A stretch of DNA of 64,000 nt from Paracidovorax oryzae ATCC 19882. Lineage in GTDB: Bacteria; Pseudomonadota; Gammaproteobacteria; Burkholderiales; Burkholderiaceae_C. The DNA lies in contig NZ_JMKU01000006.1 in the NCBI RefSeq assembly GCF_000687165.1, positions 124,001 to 188,000 on the forward strand, in the 5' to 3' direction. Position 1 is the first letter of the stretch. Every line of letters starts with the position of its first letter. The notes beneath the pieces are model-generated. The model was given only the letters and a program-made list of their open reading frames with translations. It was not told where the DNA came from and did no database searches. Shown piece by piece: positions 27,041 through 36,238 of the stretch. A program made the position numbers and the translations under genes.

Positions 27041-29065
27041 ATGTCCTATCTCGTGCTCGCCCGCAAATACCGCCCCAAGACCTTCTCGGAGATGGTCGGG
27101 CAGGAACATGTGGTGCAGGCGCTCTCGAATGCGTTGATCCAGCAGCGCCTGCACCATGCGTACCTGTTCACGGGCACGCGGGGGGTGGGCAAGACCACGG
27201 TGTCGCGCATCCTGGCCAAATCGCTCAACTGCCAGGGCGAGGACGGGCAGGGGGGCATCACGGCGACGCCCTGCGGCGTGTGCCAGGCCTGCCGGGACAT
27301 CGACGCCGGCCGCTTCGTGGATTACACCGAACTCGATGCCGCCTCCAACCGCGGCGTGGACGAGGTGCAGGGCCTGCTGGAGCAGGCCGTGTACAAGCCC
27401 GTGCAGGGGCGCTTCAAGGTCTTCATGATCGACGAGGTCCACATGCTCACGAACACCGCGTTCAACGCGATGCTCAAGACGCTGGAGGAGCCGCCCGAAT
27501 ACCTGAAGTTCGTGCTGGCCACGACCGACCCGCAGAAGGTGCCGGTCACCGTGCTCAGCCGCTGCCTGCAGTTCAACCTGCGGCCCATGGCGCCGGAAAC
27601 CGTGCTGGAGCACCTCACCCGGGTGCTCGCCCAGGAAAGCGTGCCGGCCGAGCCGCAGGCGCTGCGGCTGCTGGCGCGTGCTGCGCGCGGCTCCATGCGC
27701 GATGCGCTGTCGCTCACCGACCAGGCCATCGCCTTCGGCAGCGGCCAGCTCCAGGAAGCCGGCGTGCGCCAGATGCTGGGCAGCGTGGACCGCAGTTACG
27801 TGTTCCGCCTCATCGACGCGCTGGCGCGCGGCGACGGGCGCACCGTGGTGGAAACTTCCGAATCCCTGCGCATGCACGGGCTGTCCGCCGCCTCCACGCT
27901 CGAGGAAATGAGCGCCGTGCTGCAGCGCATGGCGGTGTTCCAGGCCGTGCCGCAGATGGCCGACGCGGTGGATCCGGCCGATCCGGAGGCTTCCGAAATC
28001 GCGCGGCTGGCCGGCACGCTGCCCGCCGACGAGACGCAACTGCTCTACAGCATCTGCCTGCACGGGCGCACTGAACTGGGCCTGGCGCCCGACGAGTACG
28101 CGGCGCTGACCATGGCGCTGCTGCGGCTGCTGGCCTTCAAGCCTGCGGCGGAGGGCGGAACGCCCCCGGCGGAAAAAAAAACACTGAAACCGCCCCAGGC
28201 GCAGCCTCCGGCCCCTGAGCCTGGGCCGGTGTCCGCCGCGGAACCTGCACCTTCCATTCCTGTACCCGCGGCAGCCTCCGCGCCCGTGGAGCCCGCCGCC
28301 GCCGCACTGCCCGGGCCGGAAACCCGGCCTGCCGAAGCCCGCGCGCCCGAGCCCGCACCGCTTTCCCCCGATCTGCAGGAGCCATCCTCCGGCGATGCAC
28401 CCTGGGCGGACGATGCGCCCCCGCCAGCCGCGGCCGCCTCCACGGCGTCACCGGCCCCCGCGCAGGAGCCGTCGTCCGGCGCCGCCGCGGCGGAGGCCGT
28501 GCGCCTGCCGGTCAGGACGCCGGCCGACCTGCAGGCGCACCGTCCCGCCAATGCCGCGCCACCTGCCGCCAGCACCCCGGATTTCGTGGCCATTCCCGTG
28601 CGGGTCGCGCCGGAGCCCGGCATGCGGCTGCAGCCGGCGGCCTCGCCCGGCGCCCTGCCGGCCTCGGCCCGCTATACGCCGACGGAAGAGGGCGATGTCT
28701 GGCATGCCACCGTGATGCAGCTCGTCGCGGCCGAGGCCATCAATGCGCTGGTGCGCGAGCTTGCGCTGCAGTCCCAGCTGGTGGCCCGCGACGCCGACCA
28801 TTGGCTGCTGCGCGTGGAGCGCGAATCGCTCAACCAGCCCACGGCACGCGAGCGCCTGCGCGCCGCGCTGGAGGCGGCCGGCTTCGCCCGCCAGATCAGC
28901 GTGGAGGTGGGCGCGGTCATCGACAGCCCCGCGCGGCGCAATGCCCACGCGGCCGCGGAGCGCCAGCGGCGCGCGCAGGAGATCGTGGAAAACGATCCCT
29001 ACGTGCAGGCGCTGGTGCGGGACTTCGGGGCGAGAATCGTTCCTGGCAGCATCAAGCCCGCATGA
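27041..29065 (+). CDS. dnaX: DNA polymerase III subunits tau/gamma (DnaX)
   Basis: 674 aa for the full tau form from [15 protein letters not shown]. It is the clamp-loader ATPase. Walker [13 protein letters not shown], the zinc module [11 protein letters not shown], Walker B MIDEVHML, and sensor 1 region [18 protein letters not shown] are present in domains I-II. Domain III ends near residue 370. A nine-A run then occurs at codons 378-381, after which both other frames stop quickly, predicting gamma-like products of 381 or 392 aa. The rest is a Pro/Ala-rich linker and the C-terminal polymerase-binding domain from about residue 540. It begins the dnaX-ybaB-recR array. Confidence 0.96.
   Translation: MSYLVLARKYRPKTFSEMVGQEHVVQALSNALIQQRLHHAYLFTGTRGVGKTTVSRILAKSLNCQGEDGQGGITATPCGVCQACRDIDAGRFVDYTELDAASNRGVDEVQGLLEQAVYKPVQGRFKVFMIDEVHMLTNTAFNAMLKTLEEPPEYLKFVLATTDPQKVPVTVLSRCLQFNLRPMAPETVLEHLTRVLAQESVPAEPQALRLLARAARGSMRDALSLTDQAIAFGSGQLQEAGVRQMLGSVDRSYVFRLIDALARGDGRTVVETSESLRMHGLSAASTLEEMSAVLQRMAVFQAVPQMADAVDPADPEASEIARLAGTLPADETQLLYSICLHGRTELGLAPDEYAALTMALLRLLAFKPAAEGGTPPAEKKTLKPPQAQPPAPEPGPVSAAEPAPSIPVPAAASAPVEPAAAALPGPETRPAEARAPEPAPLSPDLQEPSSGDAPWADDAPPPAAAASTASPAPAQEPSSGAAAAEAVRLPVRTPADLQAHRPANAAPPAASTPDFVAIPVRVAPEPGMRLQPAASPGALPASARYTPTEEGDVWHATVMQLVAAEAINALVRELALQSQLVARDADHWLLRVERESLNQPTARERLRAALEAAGFARQISVEVGAVIDSPARRNAHAAAERQRRAQEIVENDPYVQALVRDFGARIVPGSIKPA
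28173..28225 (+). promoter_or_regulatory. dnaX slippery A9 run with downstream stem-loop
   Basis: Nine adenines (28173-28181) span GAA AAA AAA ACA. A shift to the -1 frame (or one extra A in the RNA) reads AAC ACT GAA ACC and stops at TGA 28216-28218; one A fewer reads CAC then TGA at 28185-28187. A hairpin CCCAGGC (28194-28200)/GCCTGGG (28219-28225) starts twelve bases after the run. Position right after domain III matches the tau/gamma boundary in other bacteria. Slippage itself is inferred. Confidence 0.7.
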
Positions 29066-29169
29066 AGGCCTGCACAAAGACCCGCATGACGCGCCGCCCG
29101 GCGCGCGGCCCCGCCGGACTCGCCTGAATTTTTCGCTTTCGTCTTCGACCCCCAGAGAAAAGGAACCCC

Positions 29170-29502
29170 ATGTTCAACAAAGGACAACTCGCCGGCCTGA
29201 TGAAGCAGGCCCAGGCCATGCAGGACAACCTGAAGAAGGCCCAGGACGAACTCGCCCTGATCGAGGTCGAGGGCGAGTCCGGCGCCGGCCTCGTCAAGGT
29301 GCTGATGACCTGCAAGCACGACGTGAAGCGCGTCACCATCGACCCGAGCCTGCTGTCGGACGACAAGGACATGCTGGAAGACCTGGTGGCCGCGGCCTTC
29401 AATGCCGCGGTGCGCAAGGCCGAGGAAACCTCGCAGGAGAAGATGGGCAAGCTGACCGCGGGCATGCCCGGCATGCCGCCCGGCATGAAGTTCCCGTTCT
29501 GA
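29170..29502 (+). CDS. ybaB: YbaB/EbfC family nucleoid-associated protein
   Basis: 110 aa. Begins [18 protein letters not shown], with two amphipathic helices that form the tweezer-like DNA-binding dimer, and ends in a Met/Gly/Pro-rich tail ([12 protein letters not shown]). It has the family stretch [20 protein letters not shown]. It sits between dnaX and recR, the conserved position of this gene. Start has an AAAGGAA ribosome site. Confidence 0.95.
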   Translation: MFNKGQLAGLMKQAQAMQDNLKKAQDELALIEVEGESGAGLVKVLMTCKHDVKRVTIDPSLLSDDKDMLEDLVAAAFNAAVRKAEETSQEKMGKLTAGMPGMPPGMKFPF

Positions 29503-29519
29503 CCGGCGCCGTGCCCGCC

Positions 29520-30119
29520 ATGGCGTCCGGCTCCGACATGCATTCGCTCGACGCCCTCGTGCAGGCGCTGCGGCGCCTGCCGGGCGTGGGCGTGAAGTCG
29601 GCCCAGCGCATGGCGTTCCACCTGATGCAGCACGACCGGCAGGGCGCCGAAGTGCTGTCCCGCGCGCTGCACGACGCCGCACAATCGGTGCGGCACTGCG
29701 CGCGCTGCCATACCTTCACCGAGGGCGAGGTCTGCTCGACCTGCCTCGATCCGTCGCGCGACGCTTCCCGGCTGGCCGTGGTGGAAACCCCTGCGGACCA
29801 GGCCGCGCTGGAGCGCACCGGTGCCTTCCGGGGACTTTACTTCGTGCTGATGGGCAAGCTGTCGCCGCTGGACGGCATCGGCCCGAAGGACATCGGTTTC
29901 GGCAAGCTGCTGGAGCGTGCCGGCGACGGCGTGGTCCAGGAGGTCATCCTCGCCACCAATTTCACGGCCGAGGGCGAGGCGACCGCGCATGCCCTCAGCG
30001 AAACGCTCAAGGCGCGCGGCATGCACGTGACGCGCCTGGCACGCGGCGTGCCGGTGGGCAGCGAGCTGGAATACGTGGACCTGGGCACCATCGCCCATGC
30101 CCTCGTGGACCGGCGGTAG
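29520..30119 (+). CDS. recR: Recombination mediator RecR
   Basis: 199 aa. N-terminal helix-hairpin-helix ([19 protein letters not shown]), a zinc finger with [16 protein letters not shown] (residues about 60-75), and a Toprim domain ([15 protein letters not shown]...). RecR with RecO/RecF loads RecA on SSB-coated gaps. The start is the ATG at 29520; an ATG six codons later or a GTG at 29511 are possible. It completes dnaX-ybaB-recR, 17 bases after ybaB. Confidence 0.95.
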   Translation: MASGSDMHSLDALVQALRRLPGVGVKSAQRMAFHLMQHDRQGAEVLSRALHDAAQSVRHCARCHTFTEGEVCSTCLDPSRDASRLAVVETPADQAALERTGAFRGLYFVLMGKLSPLDGIGPKDIGFGKLLERAGDGVVQEVILATNFTAEGEATAHALSETLKARGMHVTRLARGVPVGSELEYVDLGTIAHALVDRR

Positions 30120-30152
30120 CCCGGGCTGCGCCAGGCTTTCTGGAAGATCGAC

Positions 30153-30557
30153 ATGAATTCCCTGCACATCGCCCGCTTCACCGTGGCGTACTGGTGCGTT
30201 TTCGCGATGGCGCTCATGCCGATCGCCTGCGCCATGCTGGCCAAGCGCGGCGGATTCAGGGCCGCGGACAACCGCGATCCGCGCAGTTGGGCAGCGCGGC
30301 AGACCGACTGGCGCGCCCGCGCGCTCGCAGCCCAGTCCAATACCTTCGAGTGCCTGCCGTTCTTCATCGGCGCGGTGATCGTCGCGCACCAGCTGGGTGC
30401 CGCGCAGACACTGCTGGACCTGCTGGCCCTGGCGTTCGTGATGCTGCGGATGTTCTACGTGCTGATGTACGTCTCCGACATGCCCACCATCCGCAGCGCC
30501 GTCTGGCTCGGCGCCTTCGCGGTCAACGCGGCCATTTTCTTTCTCGGCTACCGCTGA
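30153..30557 (+). CDS. MAPEG family membrane protein
   Basis: 134 aa with four hydrophobic helices and the family pattern RDPRSW...AQSNTFECLPFFIGAV followed by LRMFYVLMYVSDMPTIRS. MAPEG proteins include microsomal glutathione transferases; bacterial members of this short type mostly have no known reaction. It lies downstream of recR on the same strand with a 33-base gap, so may be read from the same transcript. Confidence 0.85.
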   Translation: MNSLHIARFTVAYWCVFAMALMPIACAMLAKRGGFRAADNRDPRSWAARQTDWRARALAAQSNTFECLPFFIGAVIVAHQLGAAQTLLDLLALAFVMLRMFYVLMYVSDMPTIRSAVWLGAFAVNAAIFFLGYR

Positions 30558-30723
30558 CCCGGGCCCGCGGGCGGGGTGCTGCAGCGCGGGGTTGCCGGCC
30601 GCCGGGCCTGCCGCGGCTTCGGTTTATTGCGTTTCCTTGCGGTTTACAGGGATTCTCCCCAGTACCGGCCGGGCGCTTTTCGGGCACGATTGCTGCAGTG
30701 CAGCATAAATCCCGCTCCGTTCC

Positions 30724-31785
30724 ATGACTTCGCCGTCCTTCAGCCGCCGCCGCCTGGGCGCCATGGCCCTGTCCTTGCCGCTGGCAAGCCTGGCAGGTGG
30801 TGGTGCGCGGGCGCTCGTGCCGCCGTTCGGCGTGGCATCCCGGGGGCAGGTGCGCGTCGCCGTGGGCGGTGCGGGCCTGCTCTACTACCTGCCCCTCACC
30901 GTGGCATGGCAGCTGGGCTTCTTCCGTGCCGAGGGCCTGGACGTGGTCATCCAGGACTACGCCGGGGGCGCGCTCGCGCTGCAGGCCGTGGAGCAGGGTG
31001 CTGCGGATGTGTGTTGCGGGGGCTACGACCATACGCTGCGCCGGCAATTGCACGGGCACGATGACTGCGCCGTGGTGCTGCTGGGTCGGGCCCCGCAGCT
31101 GGCGTTCGCTGCCTCCACGCGCGGCTGGCCCATGCGGAGCGTGCAGAGCTTCAAGGGCCTGCGGGTGGGGGTGACGGCGCCCGGCTCGTCCACGCACATG
31201 CTGGCGCAGCTGGCCCTGTCGCAGAACGGCGCGTCGCTGGAAGACATCTCCTTCGTGGGCGTGGGCGCCTCCGGCCGCGGCGCGCTGGCCGCGCTCCGGC
31301 AGGGCCGCATCCATGCGCTGTGCCATGCCGATCCCGTGGTGAGCGTGCTCGAGCAGCACGGAGAGGTGCGGCTGCTCTGCGACACACGCACCCTCAAGGC
31401 GTCGCAAGAACTCTTCGGCGGCACCATGCCGGCGTCCAGCCTGTATGCGCCCCGGGCGTTCGTGCAGCAGCATGCCGCCGTGTCGCAGGCGCTCGTGCAT
31501 GCCATGGTGCATGCGCTCAAGTGGCTGCAGACGGCCAGTGCCGCGGACCTCATGCGCGTGGTGCCGCAGGACGACCTGCTCGGCGACCGCAGCGCCTACA
31601 TGGCCGCATTCCACAAGGTGCGCGACACCTTCTCGCCGGACGGCATGATGCCCGACGACGGCCCCGCCACGGCCTTGCGCGCGCTGGCGCGGCTGCGGCC
31701 GGAATGGGCCGCCTCCAAGGTGGACCTGGGGCGCACCTACACCAACGAATACGCGCGCAAGGCCAAGGCGAAGTTCAACGCCTGA
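30724..31785 (+). CDS. ABC-type substrate-binding protein, NMT1/SsuA-like
   Basis: 353 aa. The N-terminus has SRRRLGAMAL before a hydrophobic stretch ending in GGGARA, a twin-arginine-type signal. The mature part begins with the binding-protein fold (VRVAVGGAGLLYYLPLTVAWQLGFFRAEGLDVV), as in sulfonate, nitrate or thiamine-precursor binding proteins. No permease or ATPase gene is adjacent, so it is an orphan component or works with a transporter elsewhere. The ligand is not predictable. Confidence 0.82.
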   Translation: MTSPSFSRRRLGAMALSLPLASLAGGGARALVPPFGVASRGQVRVAVGGAGLLYYLPLTVAWQLGFFRAEGLDVVIQDYAGGALALQAVEQGAADVCCGGYDHTLRRQLHGHDDCAVVLLGRAPQLAFAASTRGWPMRSVQSFKGLRVGVTAPGSSTHMLAQLALSQNGASLEDISFVGVGASGRGALAALRQGRIHALCHADPVVSVLEQHGEVRLLCDTRTLKASQELFGGTMPASSLYAPRAFVQQHAAVSQALVHAMVHALKWLQTASAADLMRVVPQDDLLGDRSAYMAAFHKVRDTFSPDGMMPDDGPATALRALARLRPEWAASKVDLGRTYTNEYARKAKAKFNA

Positions 31786-31959
31786 GCACGCCGGCAGCCC
31801 CCAAGTGGCGCCATGGTCCGACACCACTGCGCCACGGCGCGGCGTTAGATTCCGGCCACTGCCCGGCAATCGGCGTCCGGGCACCGGCCGGCCGCGCTGC
31901 GGACGGCTGCATCCAGCCTTTCACCCCTGTTGACCCCGTTCTCCGAGGAAACCTCTCCC

Positions 31960-32112
31960 ATGACACTGAACCTCAGCATCGGCCCGCTCGTGGCCCTCAT
32001 CGCCGGCATCCTCATCCTGGTGATGCCCCGCCTGCTCAACTTCATCGTGGCGATCTACCTCATCCTCATCGGCGTGCTCGGGCTCGTGGGCATGCACAAC
32101 CTGAGGATCTGA
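31960..32112 (+). CDS. Small membrane protein, DUF3096-like
   Basis: 50 aa from MTLNLSIGPLVALIAG, chosen because GAGGAAACC lies just upstream; a start ten codons earlier is possible. Two hydrophobic segments (residues about 6-24 and 26-44) fill nearly the whole protein, with an ILVMPRLLNFIVAIYLILIG core. This matches the short two-helix proteins annotated DUF3096, which have no known role. It stands alone between the binding protein and the convergent mltD gene. Confidence 0.75.
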   Translation: MTLNLSIGPLVALIAGILILVMPRLLNFIVAIYLILIGVLGLVGMHNLRI

Positions 32113-32158
32113 CGGGCGCAGGGAGGCATCTCCCCAGCGCGCTTTCGTCAGCGCTCCA

Positions 32159-33700
32159 TCAGCGTTTCTTCACGCGCGACGGGGTCCCGCCCTTGCGGGA
32201 CGGCGCAGGCGCCGATGCCTTCTTCGCCGTGCCCTTCGACGGCGCGGCCGACTGGCGGCTGGTGCGGCTGCTGCTGGCCGAGGCGCCGGAGGTCATGCGC
32301 ACCGGCAGATACACCACCACCGCCTCTCCGGCCTTGAACGACGCGGTGGATTTCACGTCGTTCCAGGTCGCGACGTCCGCGGTGGTGACCTTGTAGCGCC
32401 GGGCGATGGTGGCCACCGAATCGCGCTTGCCGGCGCGCACCGTGGTGCGGCGGGTGACGATCTCGGGGGTGAAGGCGACCTGGCCGTTGTCGGCCAGCTG
32501 CCCAGGCACATCCGCCTGCGTCGCGTTGCCGCGGGGCACCATCAGGGCCGATCCGGCCTTGATGAGCATGCGCGGCGGGATCTTGTTCACGTTGCGCAGG
32601 TCGGCCTCGCTCATGCCGACGCGCTGCGCCGCCGCGGAGACGCTCATCGTGGTCGGGACGCTCCAGACCGTCCAGCTCGCGTACTGGCCCTCGGTGTAGG
32701 CCTCCAGGTTCTTGCGGAAGACCTGCGCGTTGTCCCAGGGCAGCAGGATTTGCGGCATGCCGGCCGCGAGGATGATGGGCTTGTGCAGCGAGGGATTGAG
32801 TTCGCGGAAGTCCTGCTCGCGCACGCCCGCCAGGCTGGCCACCAGCGAGACATCGATGTCGCGGGTGATGTCCACCGTCTGGAAGTAAGGATGGTTCTCG
32901 ATGAGCGGCAGCTCGGTGTTGAAGCGCTCCGGGTGCGCGACGATGTTCTTCACCGCCTGCAGCTTGGGCACGTACATGCGGGTTTCCGCCGGCATGTTCA
33001 GGTCGGTGTAGCCAGTGCCCAGGCCCATCTTCTGGTTGCGGGCGATGGCGCGGCTCACATTGCCTTCGCCCCAGTTGTAGGCGGCCAGGGCCAGGTGCCA
33101 GTCGCCGAACATGCCGTAGAGCCGCTGCAGGTAATCCAGCGCCGCGCGGGTGGAGGCGAGCACGTCGCGCCGGTCGTCGCGGAAGGCGTTCTGCTTGAGC
33201 TGGTAGTCGCTGCCGGTGGCGGGCATGAATTGCCACATGCCCACGGCCTTGGCGCTGGAGACCGCCATGGGGTTGAAGGCGCTCTCGATATAGGGCAGCA
33301 GCGCCAGTTCGGTGGGCATGCCGCGCAACTCCAGTTCTTCCACGATATGGAAGAGGTATTTGCTGGAGCGCTCGGTCATGCGCTGCATGTAGTCGGGGCG
33401 GCTCGCATACCAGAGCTCGCGGTCTCGCACCAGGTCCTGGTCGAGGTCCGGCATGGCGAAGCCGCGGCGGATGCGGTCCCAGAGGTCTGTGGGAGCGGCC
33501 AGCGAGGTCACGCCGAAGTGGCTCGCGTCCGCTGCGGTGATGGGGCGCAGTGGAGGGGAGCCCGCCGTGGGCGGGGTGGGCGCGGTGCCGCCCGTCGTGC
33601 TGGAAGGGGTGGCCGGGGCGTCCTTGCCGGGGGTGCCGGGCGCCGCGCAGCCGGTGAGCCAGAGCACGCTCGCGAGGCCCAGGATGTGCAGGAGTTTCAT
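32159..33700 (-). CDS. mltD: Membrane-bound lytic murein transglycosylase D-like lipoprotein
   Basis: 513 aa. The lipoprotein signal has lipobox LTGC with Cys18. An SLT (GH23) domain lies at about residues 130-260, with catalytic Glu in LPYIESAFNP and the companion motif KAVGMWQFMPATG, then NWGEGNV. Two C-terminal LysM-like repeats follow (around 370-410 and 430-475). It cleaves peptidoglycan glycan strands to anhydro-muropeptides. The tail is Ser/Lys/Arg-rich. It starts four bases after the gloB stop on the same strand, so the two are probably cotranscribed. Confidence 0.9.
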   Translation of the reverse strand: MKLLHILGLASVLWLTGCAAPGTPGKDAPATPSSTTGGTAPTPPTAGSPPLRPITAADASHFGVTSLAAPTDLWDRIRRGFAMPDLDQDLVRDRELWYASRPDYMQRMTERSSKYLFHIVEELELRGMPTELALLPYIESAFNPMAVSSAKAVGMWQFMPATGSDYQLKQNAFRDDRRDVLASTRAALDYLQRLYGMFGDWHLALAAYNWGEGNVSRAIARNQKMGLGTGYTDLNMPAETRMYVPKLQAVKNIVAHPERFNTELPLIENHPYFQTVDITRDIDVSLVASLAGVREQDFRELNPSLHKPIILAAGMPQILLPWDNAQVFRKNLEAYTEGQYASWTVWSVPTTMSVSAAAQRVGMSEADLRNVNKIPPRMLIKAGSALMVPRGNATQADVPGQLADNGQVAFTPEIVTRRTTVRAGKRDSVATIARRYKVTTADVATWNDVKSTASFKAGEAVVVYLPVRMTSGASASSSRTSRQSAAPSKGTAKKASAPAPSRKGGTPSRVKKR

Positions 33701-33704
33701 GGGG

Positions 33705-34487
33705 TCAGGTCGGTCGGAATTCGTTTTTCCACTGGCGCAGCGCCGCCAGCACCGAGGCCGGGTCGGCGGTGTCGGTGCGCGGTGCGAAAGCCTGCGCCGC
33801 ACGGGCCACGCCGGGCTCCCGCGTCCGCAGGAAGGGGTTGACGGCATGCTCCGTGCCGAGCCGCGAGGGCAGGGTGGGCTCCCCGGCGGCGCGGAGCGCC
33901 TCGCAGTCACGGCTGTACTGGAGCAGCGCCGCGTTGCCAGGTTCCACGGCCCGCGCGAAAGCAAGGTTCGAAAGTGTGTATTCGTGGGCGCAGCACACCC
34001 GCGTGTCCGGCGGCAATGCGCCGAGCCGGTCGAGCGAATGCTGCATCTGGGCGGGCGTGCCCTCGAAGAGCCGGCCGCACCCGCCGGAAAACAGCGTGTC
34101 GCCGCAGAAGAGCAGCGGACCGCCCGCGGCGTCCGCGGCGTAGTAGGCGATGTGCCCTGCCGTGTGGCCGGGCACGTCGATCACCGAGAATTGCAGGCCC
34201 AGCACCTGCAGCGTGTCGCCATCGGCCAGCGGCTGCGCCGGCTGGGGGATGGACTCGCGCGCCGGGCCGCAGACCGGTGCGCCGGTGGCCTCGCGCAGCG
34301 CCGCCACGCCGCCGACATGATCGCCGTGGTGGTGCGTGACTAGAATCGCCTGCAGTGCCAGGCCATGGTGCTGCAGGGCCTGCAGCACCGGGCCGGCCTC
34401 CCCTGGATCGACCACGGCGGCCGAGTGGCCGTCGTGCAGCATCCAGATGTAGTTGTCGGTGAAAGCGGGCAGCGGCAGCAAGTTCAT
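33705..34487 (-). CDS. gloB: Hydroxyacylglutathione hydrolase (glyoxalase II)
   Basis: 260 aa metallo-beta-lactamase-fold thioesterase that hydrolyses S-D-lactoylglutathione to lactate and glutathione. Metal motif [10 protein letters not shown] near residues 50-60, then [27 protein letters not shown], and [11 protein letters not shown]; the C-terminal helical glutathione site includes NPFLRTREP. Its ATG (34487-34485) overlaps the ATG of the divergent methyltransferase by two bases, and a TATAAT lies ten bases upstream, suggesting a leaderless message. Confidence 0.96.
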   Translation of the reverse strand: MNLLPLPAFTDNYIWMLHDGHSAAVVDPGEAGPVLQALQHHGLALQAILVTHHHGDHVGGVAALREATGAPVCGPARESIPQPAQPLADGDTLQVLGLQFSVIDVPGHTAGHIAYYAADAAGGPLLFCGDTLFSGGCGRLFEGTPAQMQHSLDRLGALPPDTRVCCAHEYTLSNLAFARAVEPGNAALLQYSRDCEALRAAGEPTLPSRLGTEHAVNPFLRTREPGVARAAQAFAPRTDTADPASVLAALRQWKNEFRPT

Positions 34488-35325
34488 GAGCGACGAAATT
34501 ATAGGTTTGCACCATTGGTTCGACTCACCGCCCGGCCGCTACCTGCTGGCGTGGGAGCAGGAACGCTATGACGAGATGGTGGCCGACGTGTTCGGCTTCC
34601 ATGCGCTGCAGCTCGGCATGCCCGGCCTGCAGGGACTGCGGGCCAACCGCATGCCGCACCGCTGGCTGGCTCTGGGCGCTGCCGAAGCGCTGCTGTGGCC
34701 GCCGCCGGCAGAGACCGAAGCCGGACCGGCGGACGGCCCCGTGCGCGCGGCGCTGCTGGCCGACCCGGTGGCGCTGCCGTTTCCGGAGAACAGCCTCGAC
34801 CTGGTGCTGCTGCCGCACGCGCTGGAGCTCAGCGTGGATCCGCATGCCGCACTGCGCGAGGTGCACAGGGTGCTGATGCCTGAAGGGCGGCTGGTGGTGA
34901 GCGGGCTCAATCCCGTGAGCCTCTGGGGCCTGCGCCAGCGCCGCGTGCGGCTGTACCAGCGCCTGGGAGCCGGGGGGCAGCTCTACCTGCCCGACGTGGG
35001 CGAGTTCATCGGCCACTGGCGTCTGCGCGACTGGCTGCGGCTGCTGAACTTCGAGATCGAGACCATCAGCTTCGGTGCCTACCGTCCCGCGGTGCGCAGC
35101 GCGCGCTGGCTCGACCGGTACGAATGGCTGGATGCCGTGGGGGCACGCTGGTGGCCGATACTCGGGGCCGCCTACATGGTGGTGGCCGTCAAGCGCGTGC
35201 ATGGCATGCGCCTGCTGGAGCCGTCCTGGCGCACTGGCCAGGCCCCGCAGGCGCGCGCCGCGACCGTGCCGGTGGCACAGCGCGCCGGGCCGGAACCCGG
35301 GGGCGCGCGGCGGGGCGGCCGGTGA
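34486..35325 (+). CDS. Class I SAM-dependent methyltransferase (YafS-like position)
   Basis: 279 aa. Start ATG 34486 overlaps the gloB start on the other strand. The Rossmann motif I is weak ([13 protein letters not shown]), but the post-I features are good: [21 protein letters not shown] and [23 protein letters not shown]. The order gloB / methyltransferase / rnhA is the same as gloB-yafS-rnhA in E. coli. The methyl acceptor is not known. The C-terminus ends in an Ala/Pro/Gly/Arg-rich tail. It is followed after 13 bases by rnhA. Confidence 0.85.
   Translation: MSDEIIGLHHWFDSPPGRYLLAWEQERYDEMVADVFGFHALQLGMPGLQGLRANRMPHRWLALGAAEALLWPPPAETEAGPADGPVRAALLADPVALPFPENSLDLVLLPHALELSVDPHAALREVHRVLMPEGRLVVSGLNPVSLWGLRQRRVRLYQRLGAGGQLYLPDVGEFIGHWRLRDWLRLLNFEIETISFGAYRPAVRSARWLDRYEWLDAVGARWWPILGAAYMVVAVKRVHGMRLLEPSWRTGQAPQARAATVPVAQRAGPEPGGARRGGR
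34498..34503 (-). promoter_or_regulatory. TATAAT -10 element for gloB
   Basis: Perfect TATAAT on the minus strand at 34503-34498, inside the first codons of the divergent methyltransferase. Only ten bases separate it from the gloB ATG, so transcription would begin at or within a few bases of the start codon. No strong -35 is seen. Confidence 0.5.
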
Positions 35326-35338
35326 AGACGCGGAAGCT

Positions 35339-35818
35339 ATGAATGACGACAAAGGAAGCGAGCGAGTTTTGAATCAGGTTGTGATCTATACCGACGGGGC
35401 CTGCAAGGGCAATCCGGGTCCCGGCGGCTGGGGGGTGGTGCTGCGTTCGGGGGCGCTGGAAAAGGAATTGTGCGGGGGGGAGCTGGGCACCACCAACAAC
35501 CGCATGGAACTGCTGGCCGTGATCGAGGCCCTGGGCGCGCTCAAGCGCCCGTGCGCGGTCACGCTCTATCTCGATAGCCAGTACGTGCGCAAGGGCATCA
35601 CGGAGTGGATCCAGGGATGGAAGAAAAAGGGCTGGCGTACGGCATCCGGCCAGCCGGTGAAGAACGTGGAACTGTGGAAGCGGCTCGACGACCTCGTTGC
35701 CGGGGGCGGCCATGTGATCGACTGGCGTTGGGTGAAGGGCCATGCGGGCGACCCCGGCAACGAACGCGCGGACGCGCTCGCCAACAAGGGCGTGGACAAG
35801 GCCCTGGGCCGGGCCTAG
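35339..35818 (+). CDS. rnhA: Ribonuclease HI
   Basis: 159 aa from [10 protein letters not shown]. It hydrolyses the RNA strand of RNA-DNA hybrids. The carboxylates of the active site are visible: Asp in [13 protein letters not shown], Glu in [13 protein letters not shown], Asp in LYLDSQYV, and the last Asp in GNERADALA. The basic handle region [15 protein letters not shown] is present. A later in-frame start at the GTG of [11 protein letters not shown] is possible. It shares a strand and a 13-base gap with the methyltransferase. Confidence 0.96.
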   Translation: MNDDKGSERVLNQVVIYTDGACKGNPGPGGWGVVLRSGALEKELCGGELGTTNNRMELLAVIEALGALKRPCAVTLYLDSQYVRKGITEWIQGWKKKGWRTASGQPVKNVELWKRLDDLVAGGGHVIDWRWVKGHAGDPGNERADALANKGVDKALGRA

Positions 35819-35825
35819 CGCCGGG

Positions 35826-36179
35826 TCAGGCCGGGCCGATGCTGATGGCCGGCGCGTGGGCGATCGCCTGCATGCCCGGATGCAGGGCCGTCGCGTCCTG
35901 CGGCCGGACCACCCGGTCGATCTCCTTGCCGTCGCGCAGGAACACCAGGGTGGGCCAGAGCTTCACGCCGAAGCTGCGGCCCAGCGGACGGCCCGGGCCG
36001 TCTTCGACCTTGATGTGCTGTATGGCATCGTGGTCCTTGAGGGCGGCTTCGATCAGCGGCTGCGCGCGCTGGCAGTAGCCGCACCAGGGCGTGCCGAACT
36101 CCAGGACGGCCGCGCCCTGCAGGCGGTCGATATCCTCCCGCGCGGGGGCTTCGGCGAGGTGCTGGGCGGTATAGGGCAT
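35826..36179 (-). CDS. Thioredoxin-family protein with CGYC active site
   Basis: 117 aa. Thioredoxin fold with FGTPWCGYCQRAQ at residues about 28-40 and a cis-Pro strand GVKLWPTLVFLRDGKE. No signal peptide, so cytoplasmic. CGYC differs from the CGPC of thioredoxin 1 (also encoded in this window) and suggests a different redox potential. It converges on rnhA (7-base gap) and lies downstream of moeA with a 59-base gap. Confidence 0.88.
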   Translation of the reverse strand: MPYTAQHLAEAPAREDIDRLQGAAVLEFGTPWCGYCQRAQPLIEAALKDHDAIQHIKVEDGPGRPLGRSFGVKLWPTLVFLRDGKEIDRVVRPQDATALHPGMQAIAHAPAISIGPA

Positions 36180-36238
36180 GGGGCTTTCCAGTCGGTGGGG
36201 ATGGTTGCAAGGGTACGCCCGGCCCGGGCCTTCCCGTG

